In this document: one piece after another, positions 1-8,130 of the stretch
Numbering within the stretch: the first letter of the stretch is position 1
Layout: the number at the start of each line of letters is the position of its first letter
DNA from: an uncultured Lachnospiraceae bacterium
GTDB lineage: Bacteria; Bacillota; Clostridia; Lachnospirales; Lachnospiraceae
Length of the DNA: 64,000 nucleotides
Direction of reading: 5' to 3'
Assembly (NCBI GenBank): GCA_910578345.1
Contig: CAJTRA010000003.1
Location: 124,001 to 188,000, forward strand
Position numbers and translations under genes: made by a program
The notes under the pieces: generated by a model
What the model saw: only the letters and a program-made list of their open reading frames with translations
The model's database searches: none
Told to the model about the DNA's origin: nothing

Positions 1-38
1 CAACAGACATACTTGTGTCCCATGTCGGATGTTTTTGG

Positions 39-1655
39 TTATTTCACAAGATCCATCGGATCAATCAGACACTCCAGCAGTACCGATTCATCCTTTGCCA
101 GGAATGCATCGATCGTCTCCTGGGCATGCTCCATCGTATGCAGCCGCATGAATTTCATATCGTAAGCCGAAGTTAATTTCTCAAGGTCAGGGCTCCCTGC
201 CAGATCCACAACAGAGTACTTGTCCTTATAAGTGTAATGCTGGAATTCTCTCACCATGCCAAGAAAATTATTCTTGAGGACAATGATCTTCACCGGTACA
301 TGAAACTGTCGCATAGTAGCCAGTTCCATCATGGACATCTGGAAGGAGCCGTCTCCGCAGACCGCTACCACCTGTTTCTCAGGCGCCGCCAGCTTCGCTC
401 CCATTGCCGCCGGAATGGAATACCCCATCGTCCCCATACCGCCGGTCGTCAAAAATCTCCCCTTCTTGACAACATGATAGTTGCAGGACCAGATCTGGTT
501 CTGTCCCACATCCGCCACATAGACCGCGTCCTCGGCCATGCTCTCCGACAACATGCGGATAAACTCAGCCGGATCCACATAATCCGGGTTGGGTGTTCGC
601 ACCCGCGCCATGGTAGAACGATATCCGTTCAAAGTCTCAATCCATTCCTTATGCTCACAGTCAAATTCTTCCTTGTTAAAATCTGCAAAGATATGTCTGG
701 CGTCTCCTACAAGCGGTATGGTTGGACCCACATTCTTACCGATCTCCGCCGGGTCCACATCGATATGCACTAACACCTTGTTCTCCGTGATCAGATCCGG
801 CTGGCTCACAGCACGATCCGCAACGCGCGCACCTACCATGATCAGCAGGTCTGACTCATTCATGGCACGGTTGGCATAGGGATGTCCATTGTTTCCTACC
901 ATGCCATAATACATGGGATGCCTGGTGGGCATCGCACTGATTCCCATCATAGTAGAGACGACTGGCACATGGTGTTTCTCAACAAACTTCCGCAGTTCCG
1001 TCTCCGCTTCACTTAAACGCACGCCGCCGCCAACACACAGGATCGGTCTTTTGGCTTTCGACAGCTCTTTGACCACTTTCTGGATCTGCACCGTGTGTCC
1101 CTTGATCGTCGGTTTGTAAGTGCGCAGGTTGACTTCTTCCGGATATTTGAATTTGTTGACAGGTGCGTTCTGTATGTCGATCGGCACGTCAATCAGCACC
1201 GGACCTTTTCTGCCGGTATTGGCAATATAGAAAGCCTCTTTCAGGATCCTTGGGATCTGTGCCGCGTCTTTTACGAGATAACTGTATTTCACAAAAGATT
1301 CCACGGCTCCGGTAATGTCTGCTTCCTGGAACACATCGGAACCAATCAGTTCACTGTTGACCTGTCCGGTAATGCAGACAAGCGGTATGCTGTCTGCGAA
1401 TGCCGTCGCGATTCCCGTGATCACATTCGTAGCGCCTGGACCTGAGGTGACGGCACAGACACCAACCTGTCCCGTTACGCGCGCATAACCGCTGGCCGCA
1501 TGCGCCGCATTCTGTTCTGTGCGGATCAGTATCGTATCGATCGGTGAATCCAGTATGCTGTTATAGAAAGGGCATATCGCAACCCCTGGATACCCAAATA
1601 CATATTTTACGCCTTCTTCTTCCAGACATTTCACTATAGCGTCTGCACCTATCAT
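39..1655 (-). CDS. ilvB: Acetolactate synthase, large (catalytic) subunit
   Basis: A thiamine-diphosphate enzyme that condenses two pyruvates to 2-acetolactate (or pyruvate with 2-oxobutyrate), the first common step of valine, leucine and isoleucine synthesis. The 538 residues show the usual three-domain plan: an N-terminal PYR domain with the catalytic glutamate in RTEQNAAHAASGYAR (near residue 47), a central domain, and a C-terminal PP domain with the TPP/Mg motif GDGSFQ followed about 27 residues later by NN. The start has a good Shine-Dalgarno (AAGGGAGAG). It lies 27 bases downstream of the methionine synthase gene, so co-transcription is likely. No small regulatory subunit (ilvN) is visible; it could lie beyond the left edge. 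At 538 aa it is slightly shorter than many IlvB proteins (about 560), so a catabolic AlsS-like role is not fully excluded, but the sequence reads as anabolic IlvB. Confidence 0.93.
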   Translation of the reverse strand: MIGADAIVKCLEEEGVKYVFGYPGVAICPFYNSILDSPIDTILIRTEQNAAHAASGYARVTGQVGVCAVTSGPGATNVITGIATAFADSIPLVCITGQVNSELIGSDVFQEADITGAVESFVKYSYLVKDAAQIPRILKEAFYIANTGRKGPVLIDVPIDIQNAPVNKFKYPEEVNLRTYKPTIKGHTVQIQKVVKELSKAKRPILCVGGGVRLSEAETELRKFVEKHHVPVVSTMMGISAMPTRHPMYYGMVGNNGHPYANRAMNESDLLIMVGARVADRAVSQPDLITENKVLVHIDVDPAEIGKNVGPTIPLVGDARHIFADFNKEEFDCEHKEWIETLNGYRSTMARVRTPNPDYVDPAEFIRMLSESMAEDAVYVADVGQNQIWSCNYHVVKKGRFLTTGGMGTMGYSIPAAMGAKLAAPEKQVVAVCGDGSFQMSMMELATMRQFHVPVKIIVLKNNFLGMVREFQHYTYKDKYSVVDLAGSPDLEKLTSAYDMKFMRLHTMEHAQETIDAFLAKDESVLLECLIDPMDLVK

Positions 1656-1682
1656 AGTTCACTCTCCCTTTTCTTTTCTATA

Positions 1683-4139
1683 TCATAACTGCAGAATTCT
1701 CTGCGTCAGCTTAACGGCGTCCGCCGCATCTTTCGAATATCCGTCCGCTCCGATCTCATCTGCATATTCCTGTGTGATCACGGCGCCGCCTACAATGATT
1801 TTGGCATCCACCTGTTTCTCTTTCGCATACGCAATCACATGCTGCATCTGCCGCATCGTGGTCGTCATAAGCGCAGAAAGAGCGATGACCTGGGCATGGT
1901 GTTCTTTTGCCGCGGCAATGATCTTCTCCTTGGGAACATCCTTCCCCAGATCAACCACCTTGAAACCATAATTCTTAAGCATCAGAGCCACCAGATTCTT
2001 GCCAATGTCGTGGATGTCTCCCTCCACCGTTGCGATCACCACCGCAGGCATTTCCTGACCGGCGTTTCCCTCAAGCAGCATCGGTTCCAAATATTCGATG
2101 GAAGTCTTCATTGCCTCTGCGCTGGCGATCAACTGCGGCAGGAAATATTTTCCTTTGTCAAATAATTCTCCTACTTCATTGATCGCAGGAAGCAGTACCT
2201 GATCCAGAAGATCCTTGGCTGCATATCCCTCCTCCAGGGCTTTCTTCGTATCCTCCGTAATCAATGCACCGTTTCCTTTCAGCACATCCGTATACAGCTT
2301 CTCTTTCAGACCGATCTCCTGTGGTTGTGAGAGGGCTGTCTTCCCAAGACGGATCCCCGTATCTCTGACCGGCGCCTCCCCCAGCGCTTCCCGCTTCGCC
2401 CTTACGGCATCCATCAGTTCTATATACCGAAGATCCGCACCGTCTTTATGCAGCAGGAGATCTGATGCAAAGGCACAACTGACGAGCAGCTCCTGGGATG
2501 GGTTTGCGATGGCCATCGTCAGCCCCGCCTGGATAGCCATCGTCAGAAAGGTAGTATTGATAAAACTTCTTTCCGGCAGTCCAAAGGAAATATTAGACAA
2601 CCCGCAGATCGTTGCCAGACCATTTTCTTTGCAGTAGCGGATCGTTTCTAACGTCTCTACCGCCGCTGTCTTATTGGCTCCCACCGTCGTCACCAGACCG
2701 TCAACAATGATATCTTCTTTGCGCATGCCAAGTTCACAGGCGCGCTTTTTGATCTTCTCAATAATAGAAATCTTTTCGGCGAGATCTTTCGGAAGCCCGT
2801 CATCCGATAACGGCAGCAAAACGAACATCGCGCCATATTTTCCGGCAATCGACAAAAGCGGCTCCAATTTCGCACTCTCATAAGAGATGGAGTTAATCAA
2901 TGCCCTGCCCGGATATCTGCGCAGGGCCGCTTCTAATACATCCACATGGCTGGAATCTATGGACAACGGCAAGTTTGTGACGCTGCTCACCGTATCGATC
3001 GCCTGAAGCATCATTGCCTTTTCGTCGATACCGCCCATTCCCATATTGATATCCAGAATGCCGGCGCCGCAGGCTTCCTGTTCTTCGGCAAATGCAGATA
3101 CCAGTTCCATGGAACCCGCCCGAAGCTGTTCCTGCAGCTTCTTCTTGCCGGTAGGATTGATCCGTTCCCCGACAAGAATGAAATTATCTTCTAATCCAAA
3201 TGCCACAGTCTGTCTTTCACTGGTGAGAAACCGTTTCACAGGCGCTTTCCTCTGCAGGATCGTCATATCACCGACCGCTTCCACAAGCGCCTTGATATGC
3301 TCCGGCGTCGTTCCACAACAGCCGCCAACAATCGACGCCCCCGCCTGAACAAGCGGCTTCATACATTCTCCAAAAGTAGATGCGTCCATATCATAGACCG
3401 TGCTGCCGTCCTGGTCTAAAGAAGGCAGTCCTGCGTTTGGTTTTGCAAGGATGGGAACCGAAGTTACTTCTGCCATCTTCCGCACGATTTCTACCATCTT
3501 GTCCGGACCCGTGGAACAGTTGGCGCCCACCGCATCGGCGCCAAGACTCTCAAGCACCACCGCAGCAGTTACGGCATCTGTCCCATACAGCGTTCTTCCG
3601 TCTGACTCAAATGTCATCGTCACCATGACCGGCAGATCACAGACTTCTTTGGCAGCGATCAGCGCGGCTCTCGTCTCCTGCAGACTCATCATCGTCTCTA
3701 TCACCAGGAGATCAACGCCGGCCTCCACCAGATATCGGATCTGTTCTTTGTAGACTTCGATCAATTCCTCAAAAGCAAAACTTCCCATGGGAGCAAGCTG
3801 CTCTCCTGTCATTGTGAGATCTCCTGCGACATAAGCCTTGCCGTCTGCAGCTTCTTTCGAGAGCGCCACCAATTCCCGATTCATCTGCATCACCTGCGCC
3901 TCTAAGCCATACTCCCGCAGTTTTATGCGGTTGGCCGTGAACGTCGGCGCATAGACGATCTGTGTTCCTGCGGCAAGAAAGGCACGCTGTAACGCTATCA
4001 TGACCTCTCTGTTCTCTAAGATCCACTGCTCAGGACATACCCCCGTAGGCATTCCCTTCTGCTGCAGGTTCGATCCGGTGGCGCCGTCCAGAAAAACAGG
4101 ACGTTCTTTGATCCATGAGCGAAATTCTTCTTTATTCAT
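1683..4139 (-). CDS. metH: Cobalamin-dependent methionine synthase without reactivation domain
   Basis: Transfers the methyl group of 5-methyl-THF to homocysteine through cobalamin to make methionine. Reading 818 residues from the ATG at 4139: an N-terminal homocysteine methyltransferase barrel with the zinc cysteines (GANCS, then GGCCGT near residue 290), a pterin-binding barrel (around 320-580, with GERINPTGKKK), a helical cobalamin cap, and a B12-binding Rossmann domain with the base-off signature DIHDIGKN. The C-terminal SAM-binding reactivation domain of long MetH (about 1200 aa) is absent, as in other short clostridial enzymes, so reactivation would need a separate protein. The longer frame starting 23 codons upstream would begin with a basic stretch inside the preceding gene; NKEEF at 4139 fits the family better. 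The start overlaps the lipoprotein stop by 8 bases, suggesting translational coupling. Confidence 0.93.
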   Translation of the reverse strand: MNKEEFRSWIKERPVFLDGATGSNLQQKGMPTGVCPEQWILENREVMIALQRAFLAAGTQIVYAPTFTANRIKLREYGLEAQVMQMNRELVALSKEAADGKAYVAGDLTMTGEQLAPMGSFAFEELIEVYKEQIRYLVEAGVDLLVIETMMSLQETRAALIAAKEVCDLPVMVTMTFESDGRTLYGTDAVTAAVVLESLGADAVGANCSTGPDKMVEIVRKMAEVTSVPILAKPNAGLPSLDQDGSTVYDMDASTFGECMKPLVQAGASIVGGCCGTTPEHIKALVEAVGDMTILQRKAPVKRFLTSERQTVAFGLEDNFILVGERINPTGKKKLQEQLRAGSMELVSAFAEEQEACGAGILDINMGMGGIDEKAMMLQAIDTVSSVTNLPLSIDSSHVDVLEAALRRYPGRALINSISYESAKLEPLLSIAGKYGAMFVLLPLSDDGLPKDLAEKISIIEKIKKRACELGMRKEDIIVDGLVTTVGANKTAAVETLETIRYCKENGLATICGLSNISFGLPERSFINTTFLTMAIQAGLTMAIANPSQELLVSCAFASDLLLHKDGADLRYIELMDAVRAKREALGEAPVRDTGIRLGKTALSQPQEIGLKEKLYTDVLKGNGALITEDTKKALEEGYAAKDLLDQVLLPAINEVGELFDKGKYFLPQLIASAEAMKTSIEYLEPMLLEGNAGQEMPAVVIATVEGDIHDIGKNLVALMLKNYGFKVVDLGKDVPKEKIIAAAKEHHAQVIALSALMTTTMRQMQHVIAYAKEKQVDAKIIVGGAVITQEYADEIGADGYSKDAADAVKLTQRILQL

Positions 4140-4800
4140 TCTCCTGTATACTCTCCTGTGTCGTATCCGCTTCCGGTTCCTCATAGAAAACCGTGTCATC
4201 GGTATCAAAATCGTCTACAGACTCCTCTTCGTCCGTCTCCTCTTCCGGCCCATTGCCGTCCTCAGATTCCTCTTCGTCTGTCTTATTCAGATAACCGCCT
4301 CCTAAAATTCCGTTCTCCTCCGTGTAAGTGATTCCTTCGCCCTCAGGGATCTCTCCATGAAGGATTAAGATAATATACTGAATGCGGATATTCGCCCGGT
4401 CATAATATTCTCTGGCTGCCTCTGCAACCGGCTCATCAAAAACTTCTGCCTCATAAGCTTCATGATACAGCAAAACTGCCTGTCTCATATTCTCATCCGC
4501 TTCATCAGCCAGACTCTCCACTGCCGAGAACTGCTCTGGCACGGCAAGTTCCGCCATCCAGGTAAATTCCGCAGCAAGCTGATCCAAATAAGAAAGAAGC
4601 TCTTCCCTGGCATTCTCTGCCGAGGCATCGATCGCGTTCATGCTGTCATTATAAGCGGCAATATGTTCAAAAAAAGTATCCATATCTTCCTGATACGCGG
4701 TTAATTCCTCATTTTGTCCACATGCCGTAAGTAAAATGCAAAGCATGGCGACAGTGCATAGAAGCAATGCTCTGCCGCCTCTTTTCTTTCTGGTCTTCAC
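4132..4800 (-). CDS. Putative lipoprotein of unknown function
   Basis: A secreted lipoprotein by sequence: a basic N-terminus (KTRKKRGG), a hydrophobic stretch and the lipobox LLTAC followed by GQNEE, so it should be lipidated on that cysteine and held on the outer face of the membrane. The mature part is helical and acidic, with a strongly acidic low-complexity C-terminal tail (roughly the last 50 residues, rich in E and D). No catalytic motif is recognisable. GGAGG lies only 2 bases before the ATG at 4806 but 8 bases before the in-frame GTG at 4800, so GTG is the more likely start (222 aa). The gene sits between upp and metH and overlaps metH by 8 bases. The overlap suggests co-expression with methionine synthesis but does not reveal a function. 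Confidence 0.75.
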   Translation of the reverse strand: MKTRKKRGGRALLLCTVAMLCILLTACGQNEELTAYQEDMDTFFEHIAAYNDSMNAIDASAENAREELLSYLDQLAAEFTWMAELAVPEQFSAVESLADEADENMRQAVLLYHEAYEAEVFDEPVAEAAREYYDRANIRIQYIILILHGEIPEGEGITYTEENGILGGGYLNKTDEEESEDGNGPEEETDEEESVDDFDTDDTVFYEEPEADTTQESIQENE

Positions 4801-4857
4801 ACACATATCCTCCGGTCATCCATTCTTATTTTCGCCGCATGAGACTCTCTCCGGCGC

Positions 4858-5487
4858 TTACCTGGTCCCGAAGATCCTGTCGCCGGCATCCCCCAGTCCC
4901 GGACAGATATAAGCATGTTCATTCAGACAGCGGTCCAGATGCCCTACATAGATCTGGATATCTGGATGGTCTTTCCTAAGACGTTCTAATCCTTCCGGAG
5001 CAGCGATGATGCACATGAATTTGATATGTTTCCCGCCATGCTGTTTGATGAAATCTACCGCTTCAGAGCCGGAACCGCCCGTCGCAAGCATCGGGTCAAC
5101 TACCACGATCGTCCTCTGGTCGATCGGCTCAGGCAACTTACAGTAATATTCATGCGGTTCGTGGGTTACCGGGTCTCTGTACAGGCCGATATGCCCTACT
5201 TTCGCGCTGGGCACCAGCGCGAGGATACCGTTAACCATGCCAAGACCAGCCCGCAGAATCGGCACCACCGCCATCTTCTTTCCTGCAATCTTAGGGGTCA
5301 TACATTTCTCAATCGGTGTTTCCACCTCCACATCCGCCAGCGGCAGATCCCTGAGCGCCTCATATCCCATCAGCATCGCAATCTCTTCGATACATTTCCT
5401 GAATTCATTCGTTCCTGTGTTGATATCCCTGATCTGGGAAATCTTATGCTGGATCAGCGGATGATCCATAATAAATACGTTTTCCAT
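4858..5487 (-). CDS. upp: Uracil phosphoribosyltransferase
   Basis: Salvages uracil: uracil plus PRPP gives UMP. The 209 aa length is exactly typical. The PRPP-binding loop is seen as VVDPMLATGGSG (about residues 129-140), and the uracil-binding C-terminal region with CPGLGDAGDRIFGT is present at the very end. It is divergently transcribed from the uracil permease, with a sigma-A promoter for each gene in the 232-base gap, so uptake and salvage are paired. I saw no PyrR attenuator in the leader. Confidence 0.97.
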   Translation of the reverse strand: MENVFIMDHPLIQHKISQIRDINTGTNEFRKCIEEIAMLMGYEALRDLPLADVEVETPIEKCMTPKIAGKKMAVVPILRAGLGMVNGILALVPSAKVGHIGLYRDPVTHEPHEYYCKLPEPIDQRTIVVVDPMLATGGSGSEAVDFIKQHGGKHIKFMCIIAAPEGLERLRKDHPDIQIYVGHLDRCLNEHAYICPGLGDAGDRIFGTR

Positions 5488-5558
5488 CTTTCGTTCCCTT
5501 CCCTTTCGTCCTGCGTGTTCCTTCCACGATTACGATCCCTCTTAATACTTCTCTCTAA

Positions 5559-5587
5559 ATAGTAATGATTTCTGACGTTTAAGTCAA
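5559..5587 (-). promoter_or_regulatory. Sigma-A promoter for upp
   Basis: On the minus strand TTGACT (5587-5582), a 17-base spacer and TACTAT (5564-5559). Near-consensus and correctly placed about 70 bases before the upp start. Confidence 0.75.
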
Positions 5588-5614
5588 CAATTTTTACACA
5601 TCCTCCAAATTCTC

Positions 5615-5643
5615 TTGCCAAAAGAGAAGACAGTCCTTATAAT
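5615..5643 (+). promoter_or_regulatory. Sigma-A promoter for the uracil permease gene
   Basis: TTGCCA (5615-5620), exactly 17 bases, then a perfect TATAAT (5638-5643). The leader to the start codon is about 70 bases, with no convincing PyrR-type hairpin. It is back to back with the upp promoter. Confidence 0.8.
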
Positions 5644-5719
5644 CTCTTTAGGTGCAACACTGAATTTTTGATGTCGTTACCTATGCATATCTACATAATT
5701 ATGAGAAGGGAGATTTACA

Positions 5720-7099
5720 ATGAAAAACAATTTCGAAGCCATCCGTGACGCGAGGGCGCTGGGTGTCCCAAAGATGCTGTTGCTGGGATTACAGCATATG
5801 TTCGCGATGTTTGGCGCAACGATCCTGGTACCGATCCTGGTGAACAGTTATTTTAACGGAGAGGGTTTATCGATTCAGGTAACTTTATTCTTTGCAGGAA
5901 TCGGCACCCTCTTTTTCCATGTCTGCTCCAAGCTGAAAGTGCCGGCATTCCTGGGGTCCTCTTTTGCATTCCTGGGTGGATTTGCCACCGTGGCGAATCT
6001 GGATACGGGCATCTTCGCCGGTATGACTTACGGAGAAAAATTACCTTATGCCTGCGGCGGTATTGTGATCGCCGGCCTGCTGTATCTGATCCTTGCACTG
6101 GTGATTAAGCTGGTAGGCGTGAAACGGGTCATGCGTTTCCTGCCCCCTGTCGTGACAGGGCCAATTATTATCTGTATCGGTCTTAGTCTGGCGCCTTCTG
6201 CAGTCAACAATGCATCCTCCAACTGGTTCCTGGCGCTGATTGCTCTGGCTGTCATCGTCATCTTCAATATCTGGGGTAAGGGAATGTGGAAGATCATTCC
6301 GATCTTATTAGGTGTGGTGATCTCCTATGTTGTAGCCCTGGCAATGAATGCGTTTGGCTTTACCAATACAGATGGAAGCGCAATCTTAGACTTTTCTGGC
6401 GTCGCATCCTCTTCTTTTGTGGGACTGCCGTCTTTTATGATCTGTAAATTCGATGTGACGGCAATCCTCGTTATGGCTCCGATCGCTTTGGCGACCATGA
6501 TGGAACACATCGGGGATATCTCGGCGATCTCAGCTACAGTGGGTGAGAATTATCTGGAGGATCCCGGCCTGCACCGCACGCTGATCGGTGACGGCCTGGC
6601 TACTTCCATCTCCGCTTTGTTTGGCGGCCCTGCAAACACAACCTATGGGGAAAATACCGGTGTTCTTGAGTTAAGCGGTGTGCATGATCCAAAAGTCATC
6701 CGCCTGGCGGCGCTCTACGCTATTATTTTAAGCTTCATTCCAAAGATGTCCGCCATTATCGGTTCGCTGCCTTCCGCGATCATTGGCGGCGTCAGCTTCA
6801 TTCTCTATGGTATGATCTCGGCAATCGGTGTCAGAAACGTAGTAGAAAATAAAGTAGATTTTACAAAATCAAGAAATCTGATTATTGCCGCAGTTATCCT
6901 GGTATGTGGGCTTGGTTTCTCGAACGGCCTTACCTTTGTGGTGGGAGGCACTTCCATCACACTGACTTCCCTGGCGATCGCCGCTCTCGCAGGTATCCTC
7001 TTAAATGCAGTCCTGCCGGGTAATGATTACTCTTTCGGTGAAAATCCGAGCGGAGATATCAACAGAGGCGTCAGCTTCAATCCGCAGAAAAAGAAATAG
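5720..7099 (+). CDS. uraA: Uracil permease (NCS2 nucleobase:cation symporter)
   Basis: A polytopic membrane protein of 459 aa with the length and pattern of the NCS2 family, which imports uracil with protons. Visible family features are the N-terminal GLQHMFAMFGATILVP signature (about residues 22-37), the acidic motif MMEHIGDISAI in TM8, and GGPANTTYGENTGV with its conserved glutamate (about 305). It ends in a basic tail (NPQKKK). A good Shine-Dalgarno (GAAGGGAGAT) precedes the ATG. Uracil specificity over xanthine is inferred from GGPANTTYGEN and from the divergent upp gene. Confidence 0.93.
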   Translation: MKNNFEAIRDARALGVPKMLLLGLQHMFAMFGATILVPILVNSYFNGEGLSIQVTLFFAGIGTLFFHVCSKLKVPAFLGSSFAFLGGFATVANLDTGIFAGMTYGEKLPYACGGIVIAGLLYLILALVIKLVGVKRVMRFLPPVVTGPIIICIGLSLAPSAVNNASSNWFLALIALAVIVIFNIWGKGMWKIIPILLGVVISYVVALAMNAFGFTNTDGSAILDFSGVASSSFVGLPSFMICKFDVTAILVMAPIALATMMEHIGDISAISATVGENYLEDPGLHRTLIGDGLATSISALFGGPANTTYGENTGVLELSGVHDPKVIRLAALYAIILSFIPKMSAIIGSLPSAIIGGVSFILYGMISAIGVRNVVENKVDFTKSRNLIIAAVILVCGLGFSNGLTFVVGGTSITLTSLAIAALAGILLNAVLPGNDYSFGENPSGDINRGVSFNPQKKK

Positions 7100-7112
7100 A
7101 AATAAGATCATA

Positions 7113-7151
7113 AAAACCTGCCCTTATGGACAAAACCAATGGGCAGGTTTT
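7113..7151. terminator. Bidirectional terminator between uracil permease and HMA gene
   Basis: An 11-base perfect stem, AAAACCTGCCC (7113-7123) with GGGCAGGTTTT (7141-7151), loop of 17. U-rich tails exist on both strands, so it should serve both converging genes. Confidence 0.85.
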
Positions 7152-7172
7152 CTATACTCTGTTTTCTTCTCT

Positions 7173-7391
7173 TTATAATGTGATCTCACAGTCAGGCTCC
7201 ACTTTCTTACAGGCCTTTAACACGTTCTTCATAACAGCCTTCTCATCTGCGCCCTCTGCAAATTCTACCTTCATCTTCTGTGTCATAAAGCTGACCACAG
7301 CGTCTGCAACCCCTTCTGTTTTCTTCGCCGCCTGCTGCATCTTCTCCGCACAGTTGGCACAGTCCACCTCGATCTTATACGTTTTGCTCAT
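7173..7391 (-). CDS. Small heavy-metal-associated (HMA) domain protein
   Basis: A 72 aa single-domain protein of the ferredoxin-like HMA/CopZ fold. The metal-binding loop reads DCANCAEK, giving the CxxC pair at residues 11 and 14. Such proteins act as soluble metal chaperones or as detached N-terminal domains of P1B-type ATPases. The start has a strong Shine-Dalgarno (GGAGGACGAGG). It lies downstream of a SmtB-like ArsR repressor and is probably co-transcribed with it, although a 143-base gap with a hairpin separates them. No transport ATPase follows in this window, which is unusual. Which metal it binds (copper, zinc or cadmium) cannot be decided from the sequence alone; the regulator points to zinc. 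Confidence 0.88.
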   Translation of the reverse strand: MSKTYKIEVDCANCAEKMQQAAKKTEGVADAVVSFMTQKMKVEFAEGADEKAVMKNVLKACKKVEPDCEITL

Positions 7392-7492
7392 CCTCGTCCT
7401 CCGTTCTTACCATGACCGGATCACCTCTTTCCGGCCCTATTATCTTCGAACAGTTGATTTGCGATCACACATAGCCTCACTTTCTGCATATG

Positions 7493-7519
7493 GAGAATGC
7501 AAGCGCAGCGCGCATTCTC
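7493..7519. repeat. Hairpin between ArsR and HMA genes
   Basis: Perfect 8-base inverted repeat GAGAATGC (7493-7500) and GCATTCTC (7512-7519) around a GC-rich 11-base centre that can pair further. No U-tract follows on either strand, so it is more likely an RNA-stabilising or processing hairpin than a terminator. Confidence 0.5.
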
Positions 7520-7534
7520 TAAGACATGACATAG

Positions 7535-7867
7535 TTATTCTTCAACATGCTCCATCCCCATACTGATCATTGCCCGCACGTGTTCGTCATCCAATGAATA
7601 GAAAATCGACTTTCCTTCCCGTCTGAACTTCACAAGTTTGGAGGTCTTGAGAATCCTAAGCTGATGACTCACAGAAGACTGACTTAAATTCAGAATTCTC
7701 GCAATATCATTCACACAAAGTTCATTCTCAAACATGGCATACAGAATCTTGATCCTGGTTGAGTCTCCAAATACCTTAAACAGCTCCGCAAGATCGTATA
7801 GAATCTCATCATCCGGCTGTTTTTCCTGAATGCTTTGGATGATATCTTCCCGCTTATCTTCTGACAC
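7535..7867 (-). CDS. ArsR/SmtB-family metal-responsive repressor
   Basis: A winged-helix dimeric repressor released from DNA by metal. From the GTG at 7867 it is 110 aa; this start has a Shine-Dalgarno (AAGGAAAT), while the GTG at 7909 and ATG at 7897 do not. The helix-turn-helix is visible at about 52-75 (NDIARILNLSQSSVSHQLRI). The cadmium-type alpha-3 motif is only partial: ELCVND has one cysteine where CadC has ELCVCD. The alpha-5 site is complete, with D94, H96, H107 and E110, the same spacing and residues as the zinc site of cyanobacterial SmtB (D104, H106, H117, E120). A promoter and repeat-rich operator candidate lie just upstream, so autoregulation is likely. I infer a zinc sensor controlling itself and the HMA protein. 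Confidence 0.9.
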   Translation of the reverse strand: MSEDKREDIIQSIQEKQPDDEILYDLAELFKVFGDSTRIKILYAMFENELCVNDIARILNLSQSSVSHQLRILKTSKLVKFRREGKSIFYSLDDEHVRAMISMGMEHVEE

Positions 7868-7921
7868 TGTGATTTCCTTCCCTTTCCCACAGATCATGTC
7901 TGTGATCACACAATATAAATT

Positions 7922-7950
7922 TATTCAATATATGTTCAACTGTTCATATG
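7922..7950. promoter_or_regulatory. Candidate SmtB/ArsR operator
   Basis: On the minus strand the stretch contains ATATGAACAGTTGAACATAT. Its left half matches the known SmtB half-site ATATGAACAGTT; TGAACA is repeated directly and TTGAATA follows. It starts immediately downstream of the -10 box of the ArsR promoter, covering the expected start of transcription. Confidence 0.6.
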
Positions 7951-7951
7951 T

Positions 7952-7980
7952 ATGGTAATAGATTTCAGGACATTTGTCAA
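7952..7980 (-). promoter_or_regulatory. Sigma-A promoter for the ArsR-HMA unit
   Basis: Minus strand TTGACA (7980-7975), 17 bases, TACCAT (7957-7952). The -35 is perfect and the -10 matches 4 of 6 positions. Confidence 0.65.
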
Positions 7981-8130
7981 TAGGTTTATGATACTTTCTT
8001 ATCCTGTTCACATGTTCTCCGTCCAGAGCTTTCTTTTTTGTAACACACGATGTCATATCTGTTGATCCTTTTCTTTCCATAAAGTCTGTACCACTGACGT
8101 CTTTTAGGCTAATGGTTTTCTGAAACACCC

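Noticed and set aside
1..38. Start of a gene to the left of ilvB
   Set aside because: The 38 bases are too short to judge; no frame or motif can be supported.
5644..5719. PyrR-type attenuator in the uracil permease leader
   Set aside because: No PyrR-binding consensus and no terminator/antiterminator pair could be found.
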